NCBI GenBank assembly: GCA_012729455.1
Contig: JAAYDC010000005.1
Location: 1 to 64,000, forward strand
DNA length: 64,000 bases
Origin: Chloroflexota bacterium
GTDB taxonomy: Bacteria > Chloroflexota > Anaerolineae > UBA1429
Direction: 5' to 3'
This document shows positions 33,504 to 41,346 of this stretch, in pieces. The number at the start of each line of letters is the position of its first letter. The stretch's first letter is position 1. A program made the position numbers and the translations under genes. Under the pieces are notes generated by a model. The model saw nothing but the letters and a program-made list of their open reading frames with translations, was not told the DNA's origin and made no database searches.

Positions 33504-34766
33504 TTACCAGCGCACCAGTGCGTCGGTCATGCGTGTGATGCGCTTGATCTGTTCGACGTCGTGCACGCGCACAATGTCCGCCCCACGCAGGATGCCCGTG
33601 CAGACCGCCGCAGCGGTGCCCTGCAGGCGCTCCGACGGCGGCAGGTCCAGGGTATAGCCGATAAAGGCCTTGCGCGAAGCGGCCAGGAGGATTGGCAGCT
33701 TCAAGCTCTGCAGCTCGTCCAGGTGGTTGACCAGGTAGAGGTTTTGCTCACGCGCTTTGCCAAATCCGATGCCCGGGTCGATGATGATGCGTTCACGCGG
33801 GATACCGCTGTGCAGCGCGTACGCAACGTGTTCTTCCAGGCCGCTGCAGACCGCATCCACCATACGATCCAGCTGCACGGGCGTCATAGGTTCGTCGTTG
33901 CGATACTGCCCGCCCAGGCGCGTGCCGTCGCCGCTGGCAGCCTTGCTGACAAAACGGTGCATCAGAACCACCGGTGCCTCGCGCATGGCGACCATGTCGG
34001 CCATCTTTTCATCGCCCGTCAAGGCGGTGATGTCGTTGATCACATCAGCACCGGCATCCAGAGCGGCCTGCGCGACATCCGCCTTCCAGGTATCTACCGA
34101 GATCGGTATATCGCTGCGCGTGCGCAGTTCACGGATGATCGGCAGGATACGCGCGGCTTCTGTTTCGGCATCCACCGGCTGGTGCCCCGGGCGGGTCGAT
34201 TCGCCGCCGATATCGATGATGTCGGCACCCTGTTCGACCATCCGCAGGGCGTGGATCAGGGCTTCTTCCAGCACGTCACGCGGTTCGGCAGATGGCCGCA
34301 GTTCACCATCGCCTGAAAACGAGTCGGGCGTCATATTGAAGATGCCCATCACATAGGTGCGTTCACCCCAGCGCCACTCTTTGCCGCGCAGCATCATGGC
34401 GCTGGATTCCGGGGTGGCCTGGCTCGCCAGTGCTGCCTGGATGGCTTGCCCAGCCTGCTCAAGCTCGGGGACGGCTCTGCCGCGCAGGTGCTGCGCCAGG
34501 CTGTACAGCGTCGCATGTGAGCCGCGCAATAGCAGGTTCTGGCCGCTCAACTCGGGCGAAGCGGACGAGATATAGGCCTCGGCACCGCTGCTCGAGGCTG
34601 CCGACGCAACCGTCAGCGCCAGGTCACGCGTCAGCTCGCGACCGGCCAACTCGATCGGTGCGCGCTCCCAGACGGCTGTCGCCTGATCGGCGCTCAGCCC
34701 CAGGTTCACCCAACGGCTGTAACGCTCGCGCAGGCGGGAGGGGTGCAGGCGCCGCCAACTGCTCAT
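33504..34766 (-). CDS. folP: dihydropteroate synthase with N-terminal extension
   Basis: A 420-residue protein joining p-aminobenzoate to the pterin pyrophosphate. The C-terminal 285 residues are a standard DHPS TIM barrel: VMGIFNMTPDSFSGDG, IDIGGESTRPGHQPVD, ISVDTWKADVA, IIIDPGIGFGK, AASRKAFIG and the closing IVRVHDVEQIK. The first 130 or so residues are extra. They include MSSWRRLHPSRLRERYSRWVNLG and helical Ala/Ser-rich segments with no motif I recognise. A similar extension occurs in some archaeal and Chloroflexota DHPS proteins. The start ATG overlaps the stop of the metallo-hydrolase gene (4 bp), implying coupling. Confidence 0.92.
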   Translation of the reverse strand: MSSWRRLHPSRLRERYSRWVNLGLSADQATAVWERAPIELAGRELTRDLALTVASAASSSGAEAYISSASPELSGQNLLLRGSHATLYSLAQHLRGRAVPELEQAGQAIQAALASQATPESSAMMLRGKEWRWGERTYVMGIFNMTPDSFSGDGELRPSAEPRDVLEEALIHALRMVEQGADIIDIGGESTRPGHQPVDAETEAARILPIIRELRTRSDIPISVDTWKADVAQAALDAGADVINDITALTGDEKMADMVAMREAPVVLMHRFVSKAASGDGTRLGGQYRNDEPMTPVQLDRMVDAVCSGLEEHVAYALHSGIPRERIIIDPGIGFGKAREQNLYLVNHLDELQSLKLPILLAASRKAFIGYTLDLPPSERLQGTAAAVCTGILRGADIVRVHDVEQIKRITRMTDALVRW

Positions 34767-35413
34767 TGTTTCGGCTCCAGTAAAACCACGCGCACCTGTT
34801 CGGGCGGATCGCTGCCCAGCTCGCTGCGCGTGACGGTGAGGGTCTCGAGTTTCTCGGTGCTTTCGACCCCCAGCGCTTTGATAAAGCGTGTCGGAGTGTC
34901 GAGATCAAAAAACAGCCCAGGTATTTTATAGTGCATCGGGATGACGATGCGCGGCTCAAGCAGGCTGACGGTCTCGGCGGCGTCGGCGGCCGAGATAGTC
35001 GACCTGCCGCCCACCGGCAGCATCAGCACGTCAGCCCCCGTGAGGAGCTCGATCTGCTCCTGGTTGGGCAGGTTCCCGATATCCCCCAAGTGGCAGATAC
35101 TCAGGTTCTCCAACTCGATGCGATAGGCGGTGTTGCGTCCGCGTTCAGCGCCCTCTGATTTATCGTGAAAGGTAGAGATACCGATTACAAAAGCCCCCTG
35201 CACCTCATAGATACCCGGGCCGCTGACAATATAGGCGCCGGCGCGCAGGGCGGAGGTACAGCAGTGGTCGTCGTGGGCGTGGCTGACGGTGATGACGCTG
35301 GCGGCCTGGCGCGGCACACGCAGCCCACTCTCGGGGTTGTAAGGGTCGGTGATCACCGTTACCCCGCGGCTTTTGAGCCTGAAACACGACAGCCCGTACC
35401 AGGTTATTTCCAT
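34763..35413 (-). CDS. metal-dependent hydrolase, UPF0173-like metallo-beta-lactamase fold
   Basis: A 216-residue metallo-beta-lactamase-fold protein. It begins MEITWYGLSCFRLKSRG, has the metal motif SHAHDDH (residues 44-50) and ends with the MHYKIPGLFFD strand, the usual UPF0173 arrangement. Members are widespread with no settled substrate. I start it at ATG 35413 because family members begin directly with this strand; an in-frame ATG four codons upstream is also possible. It overlaps folP by 4 bp, so it is the first gene of a hydrolase-folP-folK operon. Confidence 0.82.
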   Translation of the reverse strand: MEITWYGLSCFRLKSRGVTVITDPYNPESGLRVPRQAASVITVSHAHDDHCCTSALRAGAYIVSGPGIYEVQGAFVIGISTFHDKSEGAERGRNTAYRIELENLSICHLGDIGNLPNQEQIELLTGADVLMLPVGGRSTISAADAAETVSLLEPRIVIPMHYKIPGLFFDLDTPTRFIKALGVESTEKLETLTVTRSELGSDPPEQVRVVLLEPKQ

Positions 35414-35516
35414 GCTTGTTCCCATACAGTCTGGATGACAACTCCAGTATATACACTGGCAGTGTTTGTGCCAGTTGGCACAACACAAAGCAAGGCAGCC
35501 CCGACGCGTTTAGTTC

Positions 35517-35544
35517 TTGACAGCGGATAAACTTCCGTTATTAT
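35517..35544 (+). promoter_or_regulatory. promoter for the lipoprotein gene
   Basis: Consensus TTGACA (35517-35522), 16-bp spacer, TATTAT (35539-35544), 49 bp before ATG 35594. Confidence 0.7.
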
Positions 35545-35593
35545 AGATGTATCGTCGGTGCTGGGTTAAATCTTTCCACCGGAGGCAACTTTT

Positions 35594-36067
35594 ATGTCCA
35601 AAGTCGGTCGCATGCTTGGGATCATTGTTCTAGTGTTCGCCGTCGTATTGACAGCAGTCGGTTGTGCCAAATCTGACCCCGAACGGGAAGAGACCAAACG
35701 CATTGCACACGAGTTCACCACAGCAGTCTTTGTAACGCGCGACGCAGATGCAGCCATGGCGCTCACCGTGCCTATCGAGGGCTTTGGATATGTGACCAAG
35801 GAGGCCGTTGAGAGCACCATTCTGAACGACCGCCAAAAGAAGTGCACCACAGCACCCGAGAGCGTCCAGGTGGGGGCTCCTGGAGCGAACCTGCGGGTTC
35901 CGCCCGTTACCGATGCCGACAAAGCCAAAGGGATCACCGAGCGTGTTTTGTGGATCGTTGGCTACGCTTACCGTTGCGGCAGCCAGACGCGTGATACCAC
36001 CCGCACCACCCAGGTGTTTCTCGAAAAAGTGAACGGCACCTGGGGCGTTTCCAAGTGCACTTTCTAA
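35594..36067 (+). CDS. small secreted lipoprotein, unknown
   Basis: A 157-residue protein with a classical lipoprotein signal, MSKVGRMLGIIVLVFAVVLTAVGC, where the lipobox (TAVGC) puts the lipidated cysteine at residue 24. The mature part starts with an acidic/basic helix (AKSDPEREETKRIAHEFTTAVF). It then resembles small extracellular domains that follow the NTF2-like pattern (ADAAMALTVPIEGFG), ending in a strand pair with two cysteines (YRCG, SKCTF) that may form a disulfide. No family assigned. A strong promoter and terminator bracket it, so it is monocistronic. Confidence 0.75.
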   Translation: MSKVGRMLGIIVLVFAVVLTAVGCAKSDPEREETKRIAHEFTTAVFVTRDADAAMALTVPIEGFGYVTKEAVESTILNDRQKKCTTAPESVQVGAPGANLRVPPVTDADKAKGITERVLWIVGYAYRCGSQTRDTTRTTQVFLEKVNGTWGVSKCTF

Positions 36068-36099
36068 CAGGCTGATTCAGCCTGCTCACGAGCCTGTAT

Positions 36100-36132
36100 A
36101 GAGCCGTGCCGCGTTGGCACGGCTCTTTCTTT
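36100..36132 (+). terminator. rho-independent terminator after the lipoprotein gene
   Basis: An 11-bp perfect stem (36100-36110 with 36116-36126), 5-base loop, then TTCTTT. It stands 33 bp after the lipoprotein stop and directly before the ribosome-binding site of the next operon. That operon's promoter must therefore lie upstream and partly read through, or overlap here. Confidence 0.88.
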
Positions 36133-36146
36133 AAGGAGTTACGACC

Positions 36147-38303
36147 ACGCCTTCCGCAAGCTTTACACGCGACCAGCTGGCCGTCATAGAGGCGGCTCGA
36201 GCGCACGACAGCCGTATCTGGCTGCACGGCTTGCCCGGCAGCGGTAAAACGGCCGTTCTGGTTGAGATCATGCGTGAGCGTGTGGCGGGTGGCACCCGTC
36301 CTGACCAGATAACTGTGCTGGTGAGCGACCGCACCCAGCGCCGAGTTTATGAGAGCGCCCTGGCACAAAGCGACCTTCAGGCTGCCGGCGGAGTCACTAT
36401 CACGACATTCTATGGGTTGTGTCAGCGTGCTGTGGCGCTCTATTGGCCGCTTATCGCCCCTAGCGCCGGCTTTGCGCAACCCGAACGCGAGCCCGTCTTC
36501 CTCACAGTCGAGACCACCCAGCACCACATGGCGCAGGTGGTGCAGCCGCTGATCGACGAGAGCGGTTATTTCAGCGAGCTACGGGTACGCCGCGAGCGCC
36601 TCTATACCCAGTTGATCGATAACCTCAACAAGAGCGCCTTGGTCGGTTTCCCTCCGCATGAGATCGCCGAGCGGCTTATTTTGGCTTGGGCTGGCTCGGA
36701 GCGCCGCTATGGCGCGTACCAACAGGCTCAGGAGTGTGCTCTGCGCTTTCGCGCCCACTGTCTGCGCGAGTCGCTCCTGGATCTTTCGCTTACAGTGCTG
36801 CTCTTTACCGAGTTTGTGCGCCATCTCAACACCTATACCGCCCAACAGGAGCAGCAGCTGCAGCACCTCCTGGTGGATAACCTGGAAGAGAATGTGCCGG
36901 TGGCGCTCGACTATATTGCCTGGCTGCTGCCGCGCTGTCAGAGCGCCGTCCTGGCCAGCGATGACCACGCCGGTTATCGTGTCTTTTTGGGAGCCGAACG
37001 CGAGGCTGCCATCGCCCTGGGGCAGAGCCTGCCGCGCACTTTCCAGTTGCCGCTGCTGCCAAACGTCAATCCGGCGATGATGGCCCTCGTCAACCGTGCC
37101 CGTGTCGCGCTTGACCTCGAATCTCTCGATGTAGCGCCCGCCGAACCGCGCACAGCCATCCTCGGGCGGATCTCGGAGCGTTACTGGGCTGGCATGATCA
37201 AACAGATAGCCCGTAGCGCCGCCCAGATCGTCGCTGAGGGCATGCCGGCCGGACAAATCGCCGTCATCGCCCCCTATGTGAACGAAGTGACGCGCTTTTC
37301 GCTTTCCGAAGAGCTGCTAAAGCAGGGCGTCGGGTTGCAGCTGCTGCGCCCGGCCGCGCTATTACGCGACGATGTGGTGGTGCGCGCCGCGCTGACCCTG
37401 GCGCGCCTGGCGAACCCAGACTGGTTCCGTGCCGGTTACCCGCTGCTGGGGCAGCTACCCATTAACGACCTTGCCGAAGCGCTGGCGGTGACAATCACCG
37501 GGCTCGATCCGTTGCGCGCTATGTTGCTGGCACAGGCAGCCTGGTCTGCCAAGGATACCGCTCTCATCGACCTGAGCAGTACACCGCCGCCTGCTGACGG
37601 TAAATCGCGCAGCCTGTGGGATCGCCTCGGCTACCAGGTGCGCGAGCGCTACGAACTGCTGCGCGCCTGGCTGGCACAAAGCGCTGCCCAGGAGCCGCAA
37701 CCGCTCGACCAATTCCTCAGTACGCTCTTTGGCGACGTGCTCTCGCTTAACGGCTTCGGCCTCTACCTGCGCACAGACCTGGCACGTAGTTATGGCCGGT
37801 TGGTCGAATCGGCGCTCAAGTTCCGCCAGGCACTCGCACCGCACCAGACCGGCCCCGCCGAAACTTCAGCGGTGGCAGCCGCTTATACCGCCTTTGTGCT
37901 GGGTGGCCTGGCCAGTGCCGAATACACCAGCGATCGGCCCGAGCCTAGCGATAACGCAGTGATCCTGGCACCGGCCTTTGCCTATCTGACACGCGGCTTG
38001 ATCTCGCGCTGCCAGTACTGGATCGACCTGCGCGCGGATGGCTGGTGGAACCGCCCCAACCAGCCGCTCACACACCCATTCGTGCTATCGCGCAATTGGG
38101 AACCCGGGCGCATCTGGTATAACGCCGATGAAGATCGCGTGCGCCACGAGAGCCTGGGGCGCGTGCTGACGGGCTTGGCGGCGCGCTGCAGCGATGGCGT
38201 CTACCTGGCCAGTAGCGAGTTGGCGATCTCGGGCGAAGAGCAAACCGGCATGCTCGAGCGTGTGCTGCAGGTGGCGCTGCTGGATACCGGGGGCCGGACA
38301 TGA
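36147..38303 (+). CDS. degenerate UvrD-like ATPase, first subunit of a split AddAB-like complex
   Basis: About 718 residues if initiated at ACG 36147. It has the overall UvrD/AddA-type superfamily 1 layout: Q-motif-like FTRDQLAVIE, Walker A GLPGSGKT (28-35), and a motif III-like segment (VLASDDHAGYRVFLGA). A later domain-2 segment (GQIAVIAPYVNEV) follows, with a motif VI-like region near the C-terminus. The Walker B/motif II position reads LLVDNLEEN (D244, N245) instead of the expected DExQD, so ATP hydrolysis or helicase activity may be lost, as in AddB-like partner subunits. No ATG, GTG or TTG precedes the P-loop in frame, yet AAGGAG (36133-36138) is ideally placed for an ACG start. The stop overlaps the next gene by 4 bp (ATGA). 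Confidence 0.78.
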   Translation, partial: TPSASFTRDQLAVIEAARAHDSRIWLHGLPGSGKTAVLVEIMRERVAGGTRPDQITVLVSDRTQRRVYESALAQSDLQAAGGVTITTFYGLCQRAVALYWPLIAPSAGFAQPEREPVFLTVETTQHHMAQVVQPLIDESGYFSELRVRRERLYTQLIDNLNKSALVGFPPHEIAERLILAWAGSERRYGAYQQAQECALRFRAHCLRESLLDLSLTVLLFTEFVRHLNTYTAQQEQQLQHLLVDNLEENVPVALDYIAWLLPRCQSAVLASDDHAGYRVFLGAEREAAIALGQSLPRTFQLPLLPNVNPAMMALVNRARVALDLESLDVAPAEPRTAILGRISERYWAGMIKQIARSAAQIVAEGMPAGQIAVIAPYVNEVTRFSLSEELLKQGVGLQLLRPAALLRDDVVVRAALTLARLANPDWFRAGYPLLGQLPINDLAEALAVTITGLDPLRAMLLAQAAWSAKDTALIDLSSTPPPADGKSRSLWDRLGYQVRERYELLRAWLAQSAAQEPQPLDQFLSTLFGDVLSLNGFGLYLRTDLARSYGRLVESALKFRQALAPHQTGPAETSAVAAAYTAFVLGGLASAEYTSDRPEPSDNAVILAPAFAYLTRGLISRCQYWIDLRADGWWNRPNQPLTHPFVLSRNWEPGRIWYNADEDRVRHESLGRVLTGLAARCSDGVYLASSELAISGEEQTGMLERVLQVALLDTGGRT

Positions 38304-40522
38304 CGGAATCCCTTTACGGCTACCGTCTGCGGCCCCATCAACAGGCGATTCTGGATTACCGTGGCGGTTTGATGGGTGTGGCAGCCGTGCCAGGCGCCGG
38401 CAAAACCCTTACTCTGGCGCTCTTGGCCGCACGCCTGATCGCCGAGGGGCACGTGCCCAGCCGTGGCCAGGTGCTGGTTGTTACCGTGTTGAACTCGGCG
38501 GTCGATAACATCTCGCGGCGTATCAAGGCAATCTTGCAAAGCCAGGGTTTACCGGCTGTTGGCTACCGCGTGTGTACGTTGCATCGGCTCGGTGCCGATA
38601 TCCTGCGCTACCGCAACGATGTGGCTGGCGTCGAGGATACCTTTGCGATCGTTGATGGCGCCGACAGCGAACGTTTGATGGGACACGCCGTCAATACCTG
38701 GATCTCGTCCCACCAGGCATTATGGGAGAGCTACCTCGCGCCGGAACAGCTTGGAAGCCAAAGCGTGCGCGAGAATTGGCGCAGAGTGACGATCAGGATC
38801 GGCACCAACGCCGTCAAAGCATGCAAGCACCTGCGCCTAACTCCAGAGCAAGCCGCCCTCACTGCCAAGCGGCGCGGGATCGATAACTCCTTTGCGTTGA
38901 TGGGAATCCAGCTGTATGCCCTCTACCAGAGCTACCTGGGGACGCAAAACGCGCTGGATTTCGACGACCTGATCTGGCGCGCCATCGATTCGCTCGATCA
39001 GGATGCCAGCCTGCTCGCCGGCTTGCGCGAAAGATGGCCTTTTATCCTCGAAGACGAGGCGCAGGACTCGAGCCCTCTGCAGGAAGACATCCTGAGACGC
39101 CTGAGCTGGCCGGGCGGTAATTGGGTGCGCATGGGCGATCCCAACCAGTCGATCAACTCTACCTTTACCAGCGCTGATCCGCGCTATTTCCGGCGCTTTT
39201 TGGCTGATCCCGAGGTGAGTGTGCGCACGATGCCCACCTCCGGGCGCAGCGCGCAGCCCGTCATCGATCTGGCTAACCGCTTGGTCGCGTGGGTAAGCAC
39301 CAGTTATCCGCTGGAAGATATCCGCCAGATGGCCTTTGAACCGCAGATGATCCAACCCACCGCCGAGGGCGACCCGCAACCCAATCCGCCTGCGGTAGGC
39401 GGCGTGGTGCGCCTGGCTGAGCCCTTGAACAACCAGGAGGACGAAGTCGCACAAACCGTCGAGTTGGCGGCTCGTTTTGTGCGGTACAACCAGCTCTACT
39501 CGCAGGCGATCCTGTGCCCCACCAATAAGCTTGGTGAGATGGTGATGCGAAAATTTGAGAAAAATCCCAAGCTGAACGTCGACGACCTGTTAAAGTCGAC
39601 ACCGCAGACCCGCCAGGTAGCCAGAGTGCTGCATACTGTGTTTCACTTTATCAGTAGTCCCAACCGATCCGGACAAACCAGGCTGTTCAAATGTTTGTTG
39701 AACAGCGGTGTGTTAGGGGCAGAGCTTGCGACGGTGCGTGAGCGCACGATTACCACCCTGCTCAACAGTGGTGATCCCGAAGAGGTCTTTTTCGCCGCGC
39801 AGATCGAAGCTTGGTACACGCGTCTGCCCGCCGATACCCAGCCGACGGAGGAGGAGCAAGCCCTGCTGGCGCGCTATATCGAGCTGGGATCGCGCTGGCT
39901 GCGTGCGAGTATTCTGCCGCCCGACCAGTTGCTGCTGACCATCGCGCAGGACCTCTTCAGTGCCGAAAACGAGCTGGCCATCGCCCAGCTGCTGGCTAAC
40001 CGCCTGCGCAGCCTGTGGCAGGCCAACCCTGCCTGGCGTATAGCAGAGTTCTCCAGTGAGTTATCGGGCATTGCCAACAACAAAAGCGGGCTGGGTGAAG
40101 TCGGTTATAGTGACATCGGCTACGAGCCGCAGCCTGGGCGCATCGCCGTTACCACCATGCACAAAGCCAAGGGTCTGGAGTGGGATGTGGTCTATCTGCT
40201 CAGCATTGACGACCTGGAATTCCCCGATCGTTACGAGAGCCGCTTTCGCTCCGAGCCCTACTTTATGCCCGGACGCATGCCCGATCAGGAGGCTGGCGAC
40301 ATCCTGGCACAGCTTACAGGGAGTGATCCGCTCGTGCAGGACCCTGCGGCGATTATTCGAGAGAGTCAGAGCGCCAACATCGCCGAGCGGCTGCGCCTGC
40401 TGTACGTCGCCATCACGCGTGCGCAGCGCCACCTCTGGCTCTCATACACCCACAACAACCAGCGCACGCCGGTGGGCGCGCCCGCGGCACTGCTGGCCTT
40501 ATTCAACAAGGATACCCCATGA
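38300..40522 (+). CDS. UvrD/PcrA-type superfamily 1 helicase, second subunit
   Basis: A 740-residue helicase with all core motifs intact. They are Q-motif RPHQQAILDY, Walker A VPGAGKT (30-36), motif Ia VVTVLNSAVDN, motif II EDEAQDSS (DEAQD 252-256), motif III MGDPNQSINSTF, motif V TTMHKAKGLEWDVVYL and motif VI RLLYVAITRAQ. It ends soon after motif VI, so it carries no C-terminal nuclease domain of the AddA type. Its start overlaps the previous stop and its stop overlaps the next start, both as ATGA. It is the likely motor of a complex with the flanking degenerate ATPase and iron-sulfur nuclease. Confidence 0.9.
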   Translation: MTESLYGYRLRPHQQAILDYRGGLMGVAAVPGAGKTLTLALLAARLIAEGHVPSRGQVLVVTVLNSAVDNISRRIKAILQSQGLPAVGYRVCTLHRLGADILRYRNDVAGVEDTFAIVDGADSERLMGHAVNTWISSHQALWESYLAPEQLGSQSVRENWRRVTIRIGTNAVKACKHLRLTPEQAALTAKRRGIDNSFALMGIQLYALYQSYLGTQNALDFDDLIWRAIDSLDQDASLLAGLRERWPFILEDEAQDSSPLQEDILRRLSWPGGNWVRMGDPNQSINSTFTSADPRYFRRFLADPEVSVRTMPTSGRSAQPVIDLANRLVAWVSTSYPLEDIRQMAFEPQMIQPTAEGDPQPNPPAVGGVVRLAEPLNNQEDEVAQTVELAARFVRYNQLYSQAILCPTNKLGEMVMRKFEKNPKLNVDDLLKSTPQTRQVARVLHTVFHFISSPNRSGQTRLFKCLLNSGVLGAELATVRERTITTLLNSGDPEEVFFAAQIEAWYTRLPADTQPTEEEQALLARYIELGSRWLRASILPPDQLLLTIAQDLFSAENELAIAQLLANRLRSLWQANPAWRIAEFSSELSGIANNKSGLGEVGYSDIGYEPQPGRIAVTTMHKAKGLEWDVVYLLSIDDLEFPDRYESRFRSEPYFMPGRMPDQEAGDILAQLTGSDPLVQDPAAIIRESQSANIAERLRLLYVAITRAQRHLWLSYTHNNQRTPVGAPAALLALFNKDTP

Positions 40523-41346
40523 AGCGCCTGCCGCCGGAATTCCTGTTCAGCCAGCACAGCCTGAGCACCTACCAGCGTTGCCCGCGTCGCTTTTGGCTGC
40601 GCTATGTAGAGGACCAGCCCTGGCCCCTGCCGGAACGCGGTCTGCCGCCCGATTACCAGCTCGCGCTGCAGCGCGGAGTGACGCTGCACCGCTGGATCGA
40701 GCGCGTGCTGCGGGGCGTGCCGCCTGAGCGTATCGTACCGACCGGCGATGACCCGCGGCTTGCAGAGTGGTGGCAGGCCTGGCTGGGGTTCGACTGGGGC
40801 ACGCTCCCCGATGAGTTGCGCGTGCCAGAGCTGCCGTTGGTGTGCCGCTTTGGCGAACAGCGCCTGTATGCGCGCTACGACCTGGTAGCCCTTGAGCGCG
40901 GCGGCCGCGCGGTGGTGGTGGATTGGAAGACGCTCCAGCATGTTCCGCGCCCCGCAGCACTGCGCACCCGTCTCCAGACGCGCATTTATCTGTGCGTGCT
41001 GACCGAGCTGGGCGGTCTCGTCACCGGCGGGACGCCGGTTGACCCGCAGCAGCTCGAAATGCTCTACTGGTTCGCGAATTTCCCTGAATCTACCGCCACG
41101 GTAGGATATTCGCCGCATGCTTACGCCGCTGATAAAGCCGAACTTACCGAGCTGATGGCGCGCATCGCCAGTGCCGACGAGGCCCATTTTGTGCGCACCG
41201 ACGAACTGGCATTATGCGCCAGCTGCAACTATCGAACTTTGTGTGAGCGCGTTGTCGACCCGACTGACGCCGCCGCCACCAGCTGGCTGGACGAAGATGC
41301 CGACTTTCAGATCGACCTGGCCAGCGTCCCGCTCATCGACTGGTAG
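40519..41346 (+). CDS. PD-(D/E)XK nuclease with iron-sulfur cysteine pattern (AddB/Cas4-like)
   Basis: A 275-residue RecB-family nuclease. Active-site residues are H57 (GVTLHRW), D121 (YARYDLV), D135 and K137 (VVVDWKT). One cysteine near the start (C21, YQRCPRRFW) and three at the end (C233, C236, C242; spacing C-x2-C-x5-C) match the iron staple of AddB and Cas4, which holds the fold around a 4Fe-4S cluster. The ATG overlaps the helicase stop (ATGA). It would supply the cutting activity for the two upstream helicase-like proteins. The last 135 bp overlap antisense to the downstream glycosidase gene. Confidence 0.88.
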   Translation: MKRLPPEFLFSQHSLSTYQRCPRRFWLRYVEDQPWPLPERGLPPDYQLALQRGVTLHRWIERVLRGVPPERIVPTGDDPRLAEWWQAWLGFDWGTLPDELRVPELPLVCRFGEQRLYARYDLVALERGGRAVVVDWKTLQHVPRPAALRTRLQTRIYLCVLTELGGLVTGGTPVDPQQLEMLYWFANFPESTATVGYSPHAYAADKAELTELMARIASADEAHFVRTDELALCASCNYRTLCERVVDPTDAAATSWLDEDADFQIDLASVPLIDW

